A stretch of 64,000 bases of DNA from Chlamydiales bacterium (GCA_022601445.1 JAJACP010000001.1:62001-126000); one strand, 5' to 3'. Numbered from the stretch's first letter, positions 27,550 through 39,452 are shown. Translations and numbers: made by a program. The notes: generated by a model not told the origin, from the letters alone.

Positions 27550-28489
27550 CTTTATCATCCAAAATCACGCGGATTGGAACCGCTTCAAGTAGCTCCCGAA
27601 ACCTTCCTTTGTCGACAAAGCTTTCTAAAAAGAGAGGCTCTTTCAACTTAGGCAAAATCTTTGGTGGAATCCCTCCCCCTAGATAGATGCCCCCCAAAGC
27701 CATGAATTTAAGTACAGTATTGCTGCTCTCGGCGCCTAAAACGGAAACAAAGAAGTTCAACGCGTGGACACATATCTTGGATTTTTCATTTAACGCGTTT
27801 TGAGTGATCACTTTAGCCGGATCATCTTGCTGCAGCTCTTCGGCAAGCCATGCCGGTTCATCCAGGCGCATCTCATCGCGAAAAAAAGTGTAAATGTTGT
27901 GTAGACCGGGACCGGAGAGCGCTCTTTCATACGACGCGTGTCCAAATTTTTTGTAGATGTAGCGGCAAAAATCGATTTGCAGTTCATTCCGGGGGCCAAA
28001 CTCACAGTGTCCTCCCTCAGTGGCAAAAGGACGGTGCCCCTTGCCATCCCAGTAGAGACCGGCCTCTCCCAGCCCCGTTCCAGGTGAGACTACGGCTCGA
28101 TTGCCTTGCGGAGTCCCTTTGCCTGGATAGAGCTCAAAAAGGTTGTCAGAAGAGAGAATTTCAATGGCGTAGGCATTGGCTTCTAGATCGTTGATCAAAA
28201 AGACCCGCGGGATATTTAACGCACGCGCCAGCTTCTTTGCCTCTATAATCCAAGGAAGGTTAGTTGCTTTACACACACCGTCTTTCACAGGCCCAGCAAT
28301 GGCAAAGCAAGCGGCGCTTACCTGACCGCTTTGCTTGCCGCTCTGCATAAATTCTTGGACGATGGTTTTCAAATCGGAGTAGTCTTGACTGGGAAACTTC
28401 ATGAGGTGGGAAAAGGCATCATTTCCCTTATTCTCTTCAAAAAGAGCGAGGTTCGTTTTGGTTCCTCCAATGTCTCCAGCTATAATCAT
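27500..28489 (-). CDS. glk: Glucokinase
   Basis: Phosphorylates glucose with ATP to glucose-6-phosphate. The 329-residue protein begins MIIAGDIGGTKTNLALF, the phosphate-1 motif of the ROK/Glk superfamily. It continues with FLINDLEANAYAI (catalytic Asp), the VVSPGTGLGEAGL adenosine-side motif and TEGGHCEFGPRNE. Length and motifs match bacterial Glk. I start at the ATG at 28489, which overlaps the dipeptidase stop as ATGA; the longer frame would run into that gene. Chlamydiaceae have no such kinase as far as I recall, so it marks independent use of host glucose. It feeds the zwf-pgl genes near 38-41 kb. Confidence 0.92.
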   Translation of the reverse strand: MIIAGDIGGTKTNLALFEENKGNDAFSHLMKFPSQDYSDLKTIVQEFMQSGKQSGQVSAACFAIAGPVKDGVCKATNLPWIIEAKKLARALNIPRVFLINDLEANAYAIEILSSDNLFELYPGKGTPQGNRAVVSPGTGLGEAGLYWDGKGHRPFATEGGHCEFGPRNELQIDFCRYIYKKFGHASYERALSGPGLHNIYTFFRDEMRLDEPAWLAEELQQDDPAKVITQNALNEKSKICVHALNFFVSVLGAESSNTVLKFMALGGIYLGGGIPPKILPKLKEPLFLESFVDKGRFRELLEAVPIRVILDDKASLKGAAHYCRLNAAS

Positions 28490-29463
28490 GGATGCATCCG
28501 GGCTAAAAAGTTGGCAAAGTTTTGGTGAGCAATCTTTTCGAGTTCTTGCTTTGTAAAGACCTCGTTGAGGTGTGCAATAAGATCTTGATAACACCCTGCA
28601 TCTCCAAAGGGAGGATAGAAAAAAGGGATAAAAGGGTGGTAGGCAATGGGCATGTCTTTGTCGTAGAAAAAGTCGGCTCCGAAGCAGTAGTGATCAAAGC
28701 CACCTAGGGATCTAGCATAATCCACTTGGCGGGTAAAATCTTCTGGATAGTTCTTTCCGATAAAGTGCTTCACAAAATTCAAGCCGATGATCCCCTCTCG
28801 ACGGATCACCTCTTTGGCCAACTCATCGGGAAGATTGCGCGCATGATTGGCAATTTTTCGGAAATTTGAGTGGCTGGCAATCGGTGTAATGGCCAATCCT
28901 TTGGCGTCAATATAGTTTAAGATGTCGTAAGCAAGCGCATCCGAAGTATGACTGAGGTCGATGGCAATTTTTTTGCCATCGAGATACTCCAAAAGCAGCT
29001 CCCCATCCCGCTTCAGTCCCACCTTTGACTGGTTACCACCCCCAAAGCGATTCACCTCATTCCAGGTAAGACTGATATAGAGAATGGGACCTGCAGTTTC
29101 TCGGTATTGATCAAAGCGGGAAAAGGCCCGTTCGAGTTTTTCCCTCTCAGAGCAGAGTCCAGAGGCGTTTTCAATGGCAGCAATTACATGCACATGTTCA
29201 CTGGACTTTGGTAAGGCAAGCGTCTTAAGGTGGGCAAACCCCTTAGGATGGAGAGTGGGAAGCGTACGAAAAATGGTAAACTGCTTTTCGGCAGAAGCGA
29301 CAGATCCCTTGCCGGTTTGAGTGTAGACTGCACACACCTGTAGAAGCACATTCCCCTTTTTCAAGTGGGGAAGCGAACACCGTATTTCCTCATTTTCTGC
29401 ATGCCGTTCATCTTTTTGAGCCAAATAAGAGAGCAAATCGCAGTGAAGATCAACTACGGGCAT
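28486..29463 (-). CDS. M19 family membrane dipeptidase homologue
   Basis: A 325-residue metallopeptidase of the renal-dipeptidase family. The signature is visible as the N-terminal VVDLHCDLL (metal-binding H-x-D), later IDLSHTS and ASHSNFR histidines, and PDELAKEVIRREGIIGLN. It would hydrolyse dipeptides, possibly including D-amino acid residues. There is no signal peptide, so it probably acts in the cytoplasm on peptides brought in by transporters such as Opp (inference). It lies three bases after the aconitase stop and is coupled to glk by ATGA. Confidence 0.85.
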   Translation of the reverse strand: MPVVDLHCDLLSYLAQKDERHAENEEIRCSLPHLKKGNVLLQVCAVYTQTGKGSVASAEKQFTIFRTLPTLHPKGFAHLKTLALPKSSEHVHVIAAIENASGLCSEREKLERAFSRFDQYRETAGPILYISLTWNEVNRFGGGNQSKVGLKRDGELLLEYLDGKKIAIDLSHTSDALAYDILNYIDAKGLAITPIASHSNFRKIANHARNLPDELAKEVIRREGIIGLNFVKHFIGKNYPEDFTRQVDYARSLGGFDHYCFGADFFYDKDMPIAYHPFIPFFYPPFGDAGCYQDLIAHLNEVFTKQELEKIAHQNFANFLARMHP

Positions 29464-29466
29464 GCT

Positions 29467-31407
29467 TTAATGCCCCATTTTCTTTCTGTAGAGCCCGATC
29501 ATTCCCCCTTCTAATACATTGTGGAGCTCGCGCTCGGTCATGTTATGCTTGGCTTGAAAGTGATAGCCCTGGGTGACGTTTTTCACTGTGACACTCTCCC
29601 CTTTTTGAATCTCATCCCGAATATGAGGAAAGCTCAAAATGTCTTCTTGCTGGATTTTATCCCAGTCAGAAGGGGTTTCGAAAAGAAGCGGCACGATACC
29701 AAAGTTCGTTAAATTCGCCCGGTGAATACGGGCAAATCCCTTCACCAGAGCCACGCGAACACCAAGATAGCGAGGGGCAATGGCAGCATGCTCGCGGCTC
29801 GATCCTTGCCCATAGTTGTCTCCACCAATGATAAAGTGACCCGAATCGCGATAGGGCTTTGTTCTTTCAGGATAGGTCTCATCTACCTGGTCGAAGACAA
29901 ACTGGCTAATGGCGGGAATGTTGCTGCGGAAAGGAAGTACTTTAGAGCCGGCCGGCATGATCTCATCAGTTGAGACATTATCTCCGGTTTTGATCAAAAC
30001 AGGCCCCTCCAAGCTAGCTGGAAGCGACTCAAAATGGGGGAGCGGCTTAATATTACTTCCCTTATCTAGTTCCAGGTTACGTCCGTCTGCCGGTGGAGGG
30101 GAAACAGCCTCGGCATCAATGAGAAGTTTGTCCGGTTCAGAAACTTTGGGATATTTCATGTTTAGAGTACGTGGATCAGTGATCTTTCCCGTGAGAGCTG
30201 CAGCAGCTGCGATCTCAGGGCTACAAAGGTAGACTGAGTCCTCTTTGGTGCCAGATCTACCGGGAAAATTACGCGGTACGGTCCTTAGGGAAGGGCGGCC
30301 ATTTGCGGGCGCTTGTCCCATTCCAATACAGCCATTACAGCCTGCTTGGTGAATCCGACCTCCTGAAAGAATCAATTTTTCGAGGTGACCATTACGGGCG
30401 AGATTCTCAAGAATTTGACGTGAGGTGGGGTTGATATCAAATGAGACCTGATCGACCGCTCTTTTTCCTTCCATCATTTCAGCCACAACGGCAAAGTCGC
30501 GGTAACCCGGGTTGGCTGAAGAGCCCACCATCACTTGGAAGACATCCAATCCTTCTACCTCTTTAATCGGCACGACTTTACCCGGGCTACTCGGAAGTGC
30601 GATGAGTGGTTCAAGTTGAGAGAGATCAATCTCTTCATGGAGATCATAGGAGCACCCTACGTCTGGAACCAGTTCTTTCCACTGATCTTCTCTCCGTTGA
30701 CTCTTCATGAACCTACGTACCTCATCATCTGAGGGGAAAACAGTGGCTGTTGCGCCAAGCTCTGCTCCCATGTTGGCAATCACGTGGCGGTCCATGGCAG
30801 AGAGACAATCGAGACCGGGGCCATAATACTCAATGATCTTGCCCACTCCTCCGGCTACATCATGGCGGCGGAGCATCTCCAGAATCACATCCTTTGCGCT
30901 CACCCAGTCAGGGAGAGAGCCGACTAGCTTCACCCCCCAGATCTTCGGCATCTTTACGTGGAAGGGCTCGCCTGCAATCGCGAAGGCCACCTCAAGCCCA
31001 CCTGCGCCCATGGCCAACATCCCTAAGGAGCCCGCGGCACATGTATGGCTATCGGAGCCTAAAAGCGTTTTACCCGGGATACCAAACCGTTCCATATGAA
31101 TCGGGTGGCTCACCCCGTTTCCTGGGCGGCTATACCAGACCCCAAAGCGTTGGCAGGCGCTCCGTAGGAACAGGTGATCTTCAGCATTTTTAAAGTCATT
31201 TTGGAGGATGTTGTGGTCGACGTATTGAACAGACACATCGGTTTGCGCTCGGTCGATGTTCATTGCCTCAAGTTCGAGCATCACCATGGTACCGGTCGCA
31301 TCTTGCGTAAGCGTTTGATCGATTTTGAGGCCAATCTCCTCGCCGATTTCCATCTTCCCTTCCACAAGGTGGCTTTCGATCAACTTTTGCGCGACATTCT
31401 GAGCCAT
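29467..31407 (-). CDS. Aconitate hydratase, short form
   Basis: Interconverts citrate and isocitrate in the TCA cycle using a [4Fe-4S] cluster. The 646-residue protein carries GSDSHTCAAGSLG (first cluster cysteine), AGCNGCIGMGQ (second and third), QNDFKNAEDHLFLRS near the N-terminus and the C-terminal swivel domain with GDNYGQGSSREHAA. The length fits the monofunctional ~650-residue class rather than the ~900-residue AcnA. Chlamydiaceae lack aconitase, so this suggests a fuller TCA cycle. It is the first gene of an aconitase-dipeptidase-glucokinase unit. The ATG has GGAGAGATATG, an adequate ribosome-binding site. Confidence 0.9.
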   Translation of the reverse strand: MAQNVAQKLIESHLVEGKMEIGEEIGLKIDQTLTQDATGTMVMLELEAMNIDRAQTDVSVQYVDHNILQNDFKNAEDHLFLRSACQRFGVWYSRPGNGVSHPIHMERFGIPGKTLLGSDSHTCAAGSLGMLAMGAGGLEVAFAIAGEPFHVKMPKIWGVKLVGSLPDWVSAKDVILEMLRRHDVAGGVGKIIEYYGPGLDCLSAMDRHVIANMGAELGATATVFPSDDEVRRFMKSQRREDQWKELVPDVGCSYDLHEEIDLSQLEPLIALPSSPGKVVPIKEVEGLDVFQVMVGSSANPGYRDFAVVAEMMEGKRAVDQVSFDINPTSRQILENLARNGHLEKLILSGGRIHQAGCNGCIGMGQAPANGRPSLRTVPRNFPGRSGTKEDSVYLCSPEIAAAAALTGKITDPRTLNMKYPKVSEPDKLLIDAEAVSPPPADGRNLELDKGSNIKPLPHFESLPASLEGPVLIKTGDNVSTDEIMPAGSKVLPFRSNIPAISQFVFDQVDETYPERTKPYRDSGHFIIGGDNYGQGSSREHAAIAPRYLGVRVALVKGFARIHRANLTNFGIVPLLFETPSDWDKIQQEDILSFPHIRDEIQKGESVTVKNVTQGYHFQAKHNMTERELHNVLEGGMIGLYRKKMGH

Positions 31408-31452
31408 ATCTCTCCTCCATACATGTAAGAGCAGAACGTAGCAAAAAGGTGA

Positions 31453-32310
31453 TTAATGTGCAGCACGAATTAATCGATTCATGAGCGCAGCATTAGATTG
31501 CGTCGACGCGTCGCAAACAACCACGATTTCCTCCACCCCCCTCTCATCCGCTGCGCGGAACACTGCATACAGCTCAGAAGGCTTAATCGAATAGAGGATT
31601 AAGCGCTTAAGAGCCGGCTCCACCTTCTCATCTGGAGAGACAAGACGGACGTGCGCTCGTGGAGTGTAGTGTTGGTACTTCATTCCTGGTGCGGGTGGTT
31701 GATTGCACTCTCCTTCGGCGATTCCAATCGGTTCGCCCATAAAATCTTCCAGCTCTTCTTTGGTGATCGAGCCGGGGCGTAGAATCATCAGAGGGTCTAG
31801 GGATAGAACCGTGGATTCAAGCCCCTGCTTACAAGGGCCCCCATCGAGAACCAAAAGCTCCTCTCCAAAGTCTTGGCGCACATGGGCGGCTGTGGTACAG
31901 CTGGGGCGGCCGGAGAGGTTAGCCGAGGGGGCAACAAGTGGCTCGTCTACCGCTTCAATGAGCGCAAGCGCCAACGGATGCGCAGGCATCCGCACCCCAA
32001 TCGTAGGGAGCCCCGCCGAGACAATAGAAGGGACACACGCTTTTTTGGGAAGAATGAGGGTGAGTGGGCCCGGCCAGAAGTGACGCGCTAGTTCCTCTGG
32101 GTAGCTCTCCACAATCTGGCCTAGTTGTGCAAAGTTAGAGATATGGACGATGAGTGGGTTGTCTTGCGGCCGTTTTTTCAGCGCATAGATTTTTTGGATG
32201 GTTGCAGGAGAAAAAACAGGAGCGCCCAGGCCGTAGACCGTTTCGGTTGGAAACGCAACGGGCTCTCCTCTTTTTAAGCTTGCGCTTGCGGTGCTTGGGG
32301 TTGGGTCCAT
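31453..32310 (-). CDS. Threonylcarbamoyl-AMP synthase (Sua5/YrdC family)
   Basis: Makes threonylcarbamoyl-AMP for the tRNA modification t6A; works with TsaD, which is encoded at 48.9 kb. The 285-residue protein has the YrdC core: PTETVYGLGAP, KKRPQDNPLIVH, then WPGPLTLILPK, APSANLSGRPS and the GLESTVLSL segment. A C-terminal extension of about 90 residues (PPAPGMKYQHYTPRAHVRLV, then GVEEIVVVCD) shows it is Sua5-like rather than a bare YrdC. It overlaps the upstream gene by 37 bases. Confidence 0.9.
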   Translation of the reverse strand: MDPTPSTASASLKRGEPVAFPTETVYGLGAPVFSPATIQKIYALKKRPQDNPLIVHISNFAQLGQIVESYPEELARHFWPGPLTLILPKKACVPSIVSAGLPTIGVRMPAHPLALALIEAVDEPLVAPSANLSGRPSCTTAAHVRQDFGEELLVLDGGPCKQGLESTVLSLDPLMILRPGSITKEELEDFMGEPIGIAEGECNQPPAPGMKYQHYTPRAHVRLVSPDEKVEPALKRLILYSIKPSELYAVFRAADERGVEEIVVVCDASTQSNAALMNRLIRAAH

Positions 32311-33233
32311 GTTATGACTGCGTCACCTGTCTGCATATTAAGTTTAAGGGTGCCCTTCACCAAGTAGAGGGTTTCGCTCGTATCACTAATTTCAACGCGT
32401 TGTTCAATCGTCACATGCTCTTCAAGGCCCACACAGTGTATATTAAATGAAGTATTTGCGCTAGAAGCCTTGGACTGTTCCAGTTGCCTAACCTCTAAAC
32501 CGTGGTTTGCATAACGTTTGTGTACTTCAATCATGAGGTCAGCGACAATAATTTGATTGATTACGTAGCGTGCGTAGGATGTGTTGACCGCTTGCTTCAC
32601 CGCTTGTGCCCGACACTCTCTATACAGAGCCATAATCTCTTCTTTATTCTCAAACCCACTTAATTCTTTGAGAATGAGAATAGGGTCTGCATTATTTTCT
32701 ACAATAGCCATGACCTCATCAGAACGACTGGTGATCTGACCAAGCCTGTCTGCAAATTCTGTGTTGACCAGTGAAATGGGTTTGCCCCCAATCATATACT
32801 TAGAAGCGGAGTTGAGTTCACGTTCCGTGGCCTTCTCCAGTCCATTAGGTTCTCTAAGAAGATCTTGGAGAAGCCCTCTTCTATAAACTGGGATAGGTTC
32901 AGTAGTGGAAATTCTTTCGAGAAAAGCGGCTCGCGTTTCAGCGGTAGGGTTCTTAGATTCTTCAACAGTTTTTGCTTCCGGAGCCGGTTTTTTTTGTTTC
33001 TTTTGACCTTGTAAAGAAACACGCACAGCAAATCCAATAGTCGTTGCTAAAGCGGCGACAGCAGCCATCTCTCCTCCTGCAGCAGCATAAAAAGCAACTG
33101 TGCCTGGATGGCTCTTCATTAGAGCAAATATGCCTATAAAGGCAACCATAACACACACACTAGCAATAGAAACTTTGCACGAAGGCCGAATGAGGGGATA
33201 GTGGGCCGGGCCCATGGGGGGAAGTTGACTCAT
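32274..33233 (-). CDS. Inc-like protein, 319 residues
   Basis: N-terminal 19 residues are polar; hydrophobic segments at 20-39 and 45-72 give a bilobed domain. A Lys/Glu-rich linker (QKKQKKPAPEAKTVEE) and a helical C-terminal domain follow. This architecture resembles chlamydial inclusion-membrane proteins. No catalytic motif or known family was seen. The C-terminus has a short QAPQAQA tail. It overlaps the sua5-like gene by 37 bases; both are read from the minus strand, so co-expression is likely though they have no evident shared function. Confidence 0.62.
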   Translation of the reverse strand: MSQLPPMGPAHYPLIRPSCKVSIASVCVMVAFIGIFALMKSHPGTVAFYAAAGGEMAAVAALATTIGFAVRVSLQGQKKQKKPAPEAKTVEESKNPTAETRAAFLERISTTEPIPVYRRGLLQDLLREPNGLEKATERELNSASKYMIGGKPISLVNTEFADRLGQITSRSDEVMAIVENNADPILILKELSGFENKEEIMALYRECRAQAVKQAVNTSYARYVINQIIVADLMIEVHKRYANHGLEVRQLEQSKASSANTSFNIHCVGLEEHVTIEQRVEISDTSETLYLVKGTLKLNMQTGDAVITWTQPQAPQAQA

Positions 33234-33375
33234 AACTCTCTCCTATTAAATTATATAAACAATTTTAACATAGAAATGTTAAGGTTGAATAAAATAGTTG
33301 ATAGTTCTCTGGATTTCTGTACTCTGGAGAGAAAGGGTAAAGAGTATTTACAAAAACTTAAAAAATGGAGAGACA

Positions 33376-33861
33376 ATGGAAGAATTGACCAAAGATGGAT
33401 GGCTCAAGCGTTTTTACCACGCAGTCACCAGAGCAGAGCGTGGTATTGGCCACTTTCTACTTCTTATTATCCGGCTCTACTGGGGTGGATTACTGGTGAT
33501 GACGGGAGTTGGGAAATTGATGAATATCGAGGGAGTGGCTGACTTTTTTGCCTCACTGAACCTGCCAGCCCCCCTCTTCACAGCCTACTTTGTGGGGATT
33601 TTTGAGCTCATTGGAGGAGCCTCGCTCTTTCTCGGCCTTTTCTCTCGTCTCTTTTCGATCGCGCTTGTGATTCTTTTCTTCGTAGCCTACGGGACGGCTC
33701 ACCAAGAGGCCTTGATTAATTTTTTTGTTAACCCCTCGCTTTTCATTATGCAAGAGCCGTTTCTCTATCTATATGCGTCGCTTTTGGTTCTTGGCTTTGG
33801 TCCAGGATTTTTTTCGATCGACTACTGGTGGGAAAGAAAAGTTTATGGGCATTCTTTATAG
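33376..33861 (+). CDS. DoxX family membrane protein
   Basis: A 161-residue protein with four hydrophobic helices and the DoxX motifs RLYWGGLLVMTGVGKLMN, GIFELIGGASLFLGLFSRLFSIAL and LYASLLVLGFGPGFFSIDYW. Members of the family are linked to oxidative stress and redox systems in the membrane. I start at the ATG at 33376, with GGAGAG five bases before it; the longer frame (from 33298) adds a sequence unlike the family. The downstream convergent gene is separated by a hairpin (33871-33901). Confidence 0.85.
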   Translation: MEELTKDGWLKRFYHAVTRAERGIGHFLLLIIRLYWGGLLVMTGVGKLMNIEGVADFFASLNLPAPLFTAYFVGIFELIGGASLFLGLFSRLFSIALVILFFVAYGTAHQEALINFFVNPSLFIMQEPFLYLYASLLVLGFGPGFFSIDYWWERKVYGHSL

Positions 33862-33870
33862 ATAGAAAGA

Positions 33871-33901
33871 AGCGGGAAGCTCAGGTTTTGAACTTCCCGC
33901 T
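33871..33901. terminator. Bidirectional hairpin between convergent genes
   Basis: A perfect 9-bp stem, AGCGGGAAG (33871-33879) with CTTCCCGCT (33893-33901), and a 13-base loop lie between DoxX and the convergent exported protein. No long T-run follows on either strand, so this is a likely but imperfect rho-independent terminator. Confidence 0.55.
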
Positions 33902-33908
33902 CATCTAA

Positions 33909-34520
33909 CTAGACGTTTAACTTCTTCTGGCTTCCATTTGCAGGCGCCGCTTTACGCTTCTCTGGGTTGAGCAGCTTAAAGGAGTCCATAAACCGCTCGT
34001 AGTTTTGACTCATATCCTCTGTGTTTTTATACACTGTAAAGACTTGATAGAGCGTGTTATTCACTAAGATCAACTTTCCTTGGAAAAAGATATCTTCATT
34101 TTTGACTTGAAATTCAAGCGCTTTGAATCCTTGCACCTCCGACATTTGCATGTCTGCTACCTCAGAGCCAGGAAGAGCGGAAAGCATCCCTCCGAAACCG
34201 TCTTGTAAATTCACTTCAGGTTTAGACATATCGATTTGTGAGGGGTAATTCCAAACAGAAATCACATACACTACATTTTCGCTAGGCTCGCTCAAATAGG
34301 TGTTGTAGTCGATCTTCAAATCTGTTTTCGGAATCTCAATGGTCTGCTCAACATGCTCCGGTTCTGCCGGCAATTCAACAGAAAACCCATCTTCAGACGA
34401 GGTAAATGTCTTCCAAGACTCTTTTGTTTCTGTACCATTTGTTGCCCCCTGAAGTGGGCAGGAAAGAACCAAACCACATGCAAGAATGTTTAGTAGCAAT
34501 TTGTTTGGGAAAAAACTCAT
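33909..34520 (-). CDS. Exported hypothetical protein
   Basis: A 203-residue protein with a signal sequence: MSFFPNKLLL followed by a hydrophobic core, with Cys21 after VLS, so lipoprotein processing is possible. The mature part begins ETKESWKTFTSSEDGFSVELPAEP, a pattern seen in small periplasmic or surface proteins of this type, and ends basic (KRKAAPANGSQKKLNV). Mixed strand-helix composition with many acidic residues. Convergent to DoxX. No catalytic motif recognised; function unknown. Confidence 0.7.
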   Translation of the reverse strand: MSFFPNKLLLNILACGLVLSCPLQGATNGTETKESWKTFTSSEDGFSVELPAEPEHVEQTIEIPKTDLKIDYNTYLSEPSENVVYVISVWNYPSQIDMSKPEVNLQDGFGGMLSALPGSEVADMQMSEVQGFKALEFQVKNEDIFFQGKLILVNNTLYQVFTVYKNTEDMSQNYERFMDSFKLLNPEKRKAAPANGSQKKLNV

Positions 34521-34613
34521 AATAAAACCTATAAAAACCGTTTATCAACTAAATTTATTCTAACTTATTTTATAGTTATTAAAAAATAGTTTTATTAATG
34601 ATTGCAGTTCTTG

Positions 34614-34642
34614 TTGTTGCGATTAAAAACCTTTTTTAGTAT
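34614..34642 (+). promoter_or_regulatory. Candidate sigma-70-like promoter of kdsB operon
   Basis: TTGTTG (34614-34619), a 17-base spacer, and TAGTAT (34637-34642) sit just upstream of the first gene of the kdsB-pyrG-yqgF run. Two mismatches in the -35 and one in the -10. Transcription would start about 23 bases before the ATG. Confidence 0.4.
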
Positions 34643-34671
34643 GCTGTTCCGTTTAAGTTATTGTGTTAGAC

Positions 34672-37395
<2,724 letters not shown>

Positions 37396-37460
37396 GTCTC
37401 CATTTTTCTTTACATAAAATCTTGTGATAATCAATGAAGGAATAAAAGGAGGTTTTGACA

Positions 37461-37760
37461 ATGAAAAGTATATTGATTGCACTTTTAACATTAACAAGCT
37501 CTATCGCGCTTGGTGACACATATCTGAATCCGATTGGTCCTACAAACTTGTCTAGAGAGGATAAGCTTTGGATTAATGATCTTGTCGAGCAAAAGATTGG
37601 ACAGTTTAATCTAGCCGATCGCTCTTGGGTTCTAAATCAAATCCAACAGGCTCAACAGCAAGGGAGTCAAGTTTCTCCTACTCAAGGCAGAGGTTATAGA
37701 CGGTATGATGGTCAGCCATTGGGTCAACTAGACTCCGGTGATGCGACGGGTATCGAATAG
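37461..37760 (+). CDS. Small secreted protein
   Basis: 99 residues with a clear signal peptide (MKSILIALLTLTSSIALGD, cleavage near residue 18-19), then a polar, Gln-rich mature chain (QIQQAQQQGSQV) ending acidic. AAAGGAGG lies eight bases before the ATG. A hairpin at 37772-37818 separates it from zwf. No family recognised. Its signal peptide points to the periplasm or envelope; its place between core metabolic genes does not indicate a function. Confidence 0.72.
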   Translation: MKSILIALLTLTSSIALGDTYLNPIGPTNLSREDKLWINDLVEQKIGQFNLADRSWVLNQIQQAQQQGSQVSPTQGRGYRRYDGQPLGQLDSGDATGIE

Positions 37761-37771
37761 CTAGATCAACG

Positions 37772-37818
37772 ATAGGCGTATAGTTCTTGCATGCAAAAAG
37801 CAAAAACGGTACGCCTAT
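37772..37818. other. Inverted repeat hairpin upstream of zwf
   Basis: ATAGGCGTA (37772-37780) and TACGCCTAT (37810-37818) form a perfect 9-bp stem, extendable by a G-T and a C-G pair. The 29-base loop carries the palindrome TTGCATGCAA. No T-run follows, so it could be a weak terminator of the preceding gene, a regulator site for zwf, or an RNA structure in its leader. Confidence 0.4.
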
Positions 37819-37850
37819 TGTAAATAATCTGATAACAGAATTAGGTCGCT

Positions 37851-39452
37851 ATGCAAGAACACACCCATGTCATTCCTGATATCACGACAATTACACTCGA
37901 TGAAAATAAAGGTGCCATGTTTCAAAGTCCTCTAGAAGAAGAATCTAAATCTGCAAAAGTGGTCGATCCCTGTATTGTGGTGATCTTTGGAGCGACAGGT
38001 GATTTAACGGCACGTAAACTCTTTCCTGCTCTTTACAACTTAGCCCGTGAGGGACAACTACCCAACCATTTTGCCTGCGTAGGGTTTGCTAGACGGCAAA
38101 AAGATCACGACGTCTTTCGACAAGAAATGCATGATGCTGTAGGACAGTTCTCTCGAGTTAAGCCCATCGATGAAAACCTCTGGTCCAGTTTTACCAATCA
38201 AATTTACTACCACACCTCCAATTTTGACGAAGATGATGGCTATGACTCTCTACGTAAGTTTCTAGATGACCTTGACAAACAGCACGGAACAAAAGGGAAT
38301 CGAATCTTCTATCTCTCGACTCAACCGAGCTTTTTTCCCACTATTATTGAGCATTTGGGTAAGCATGGCCTCATCTACGATACGGGCAAAGAAAAAGAGA
38401 AATGGTCGCGCGTGATCATCGAAAAGCCGTTTGGTCACGACTACACCTCAGGTGTAGAGCTACAGCAGTTCGTATTAAATCATCTAGCGGAATCGCAGAT
38501 CTATCGAATCGATCACTATCTGGGAAAAGAGACTGTTCAAAACTTGCTTGTTTTCCGCTTTGCTAACTCGATTTTTGAATCTTTTTGGAACAACCACTAC
38601 ATAGATCATGTTCAAATTACAGTAGGCGAGGAGATTGGAATTGGCACACGTGGCGCCTTTTACGAGGAGGCGGGCATTTTGCGCGATATTGTGCAAAACC
38701 ACATGATGCAGCTTCTTTGTTTAACAGCAATGGAACCCCCTTCAAGCTTGACGGCTGAAGCGATTCGTGATGAAAAGGTTAAAGTTGTCAAAGCCTTGCG
38801 TCCGATTGATATGGAAAATTTCAGTCATTATGTTGTTCGTGGTCAGTATGCTCCAGGGTTTGTTGATGGGAAGCCGGTGATTGGGTATCGTGAAGAGAAT
38901 AATGTCAGTCCCGAGTCCCCTATGGAGACCTTTGCGGCCTTGAAGCTCTACATCGACAACTGGCGATGGTCAGGTGTCCCCTTCTATCTAAGGGCAGGTA
39001 AACGATTACCTAAGCGGGCAACCGAGATTGCTGTCACCTTTAAAGAGGTGCCGGGAATTCTCTTTTCACAGAAAGATACGAAAAATGAGCACAACGTCCT
39101 TGTCATTCGGATTCAGCCTGATGAAGGAATCTCATTGCGGATCAATTGTAAAGTTCCGGGGCCGAGCAGTCCCATTCAACCGGTTAAAATGGATTTCCGT
39201 TACGGCTCCTACTTTGGACTGACTCCACCAGAGGCGTATGAGCGACTCATTTGCGACTGTATGCTCGGCGATGGAACCCTCTTTGCTCGCGGTGACGAAG
39301 TGTTGACCTCTTGGAAGTGGATTACTCCTGTTCTGGATCGTTGGCATGAGAGTGCGCCAAGTGATTTTCCCAATTATCCTTCCGGATCGTGGGGACCGAA
39401 GGCAGCAGATGAGATGATGGCGCGCGATGGCCGTGCATGGAGATTGATCTGA
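37851..39452 (+). CDS. zwf: Glucose-6-phosphate 1-dehydrogenase
   Basis: First step of the oxidative pentose-phosphate pathway, making NADPH. The 533 residues hold the N-terminal dinucleotide fold FGATGDLTARKLFPALYNL and the substrate motif YRIDHYLGKETVQN; the C-terminal half includes VGYREENNVSPESPMET, TFAALKLYIDNWRWSGVPFYLRAGKRL. The N-terminal ~40 residues form an extension beyond E. coli Zwf. The TGA stop shares a base with the opcA ATG (TGATG), so the genes are coupled. Confidence 0.95.
   Translation: MQEHTHVIPDITTITLDENKGAMFQSPLEEESKSAKVVDPCIVVIFGATGDLTARKLFPALYNLAREGQLPNHFACVGFARRQKDHDVFRQEMHDAVGQFSRVKPIDENLWSSFTNQIYYHTSNFDEDDGYDSLRKFLDDLDKQHGTKGNRIFYLSTQPSFFPTIIEHLGKHGLIYDTGKEKEKWSRVIIEKPFGHDYTSGVELQQFVLNHLAESQIYRIDHYLGKETVQNLLVFRFANSIFESFWNNHYIDHVQITVGEEIGIGTRGAFYEEAGILRDIVQNHMMQLLCLTAMEPPSSLTAEAIRDEKVKVVKALRPIDMENFSHYVVRGQYAPGFVDGKPVIGYREENNVSPESPMETFAALKLYIDNWRWSGVPFYLRAGKRLPKRATEIAVTFKEVPGILFSQKDTKNEHNVLVIRIQPDEGISLRINCKVPGPSSPIQPVKMDFRYGSYFGLTPPEAYERLICDCMLGDGTLFARGDEVLTSWKWITPVLDRWHESAPSDFPNYPSGSWGPKAADEMMARDGRAWRLI

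Noticed and set aside
28490-28594. 35-codon N-terminal extension of glucokinase
   Set aside because: Runs into the dipeptidase gene; the MIIAGDIGGTKT start overlaps its stop by ATGA.
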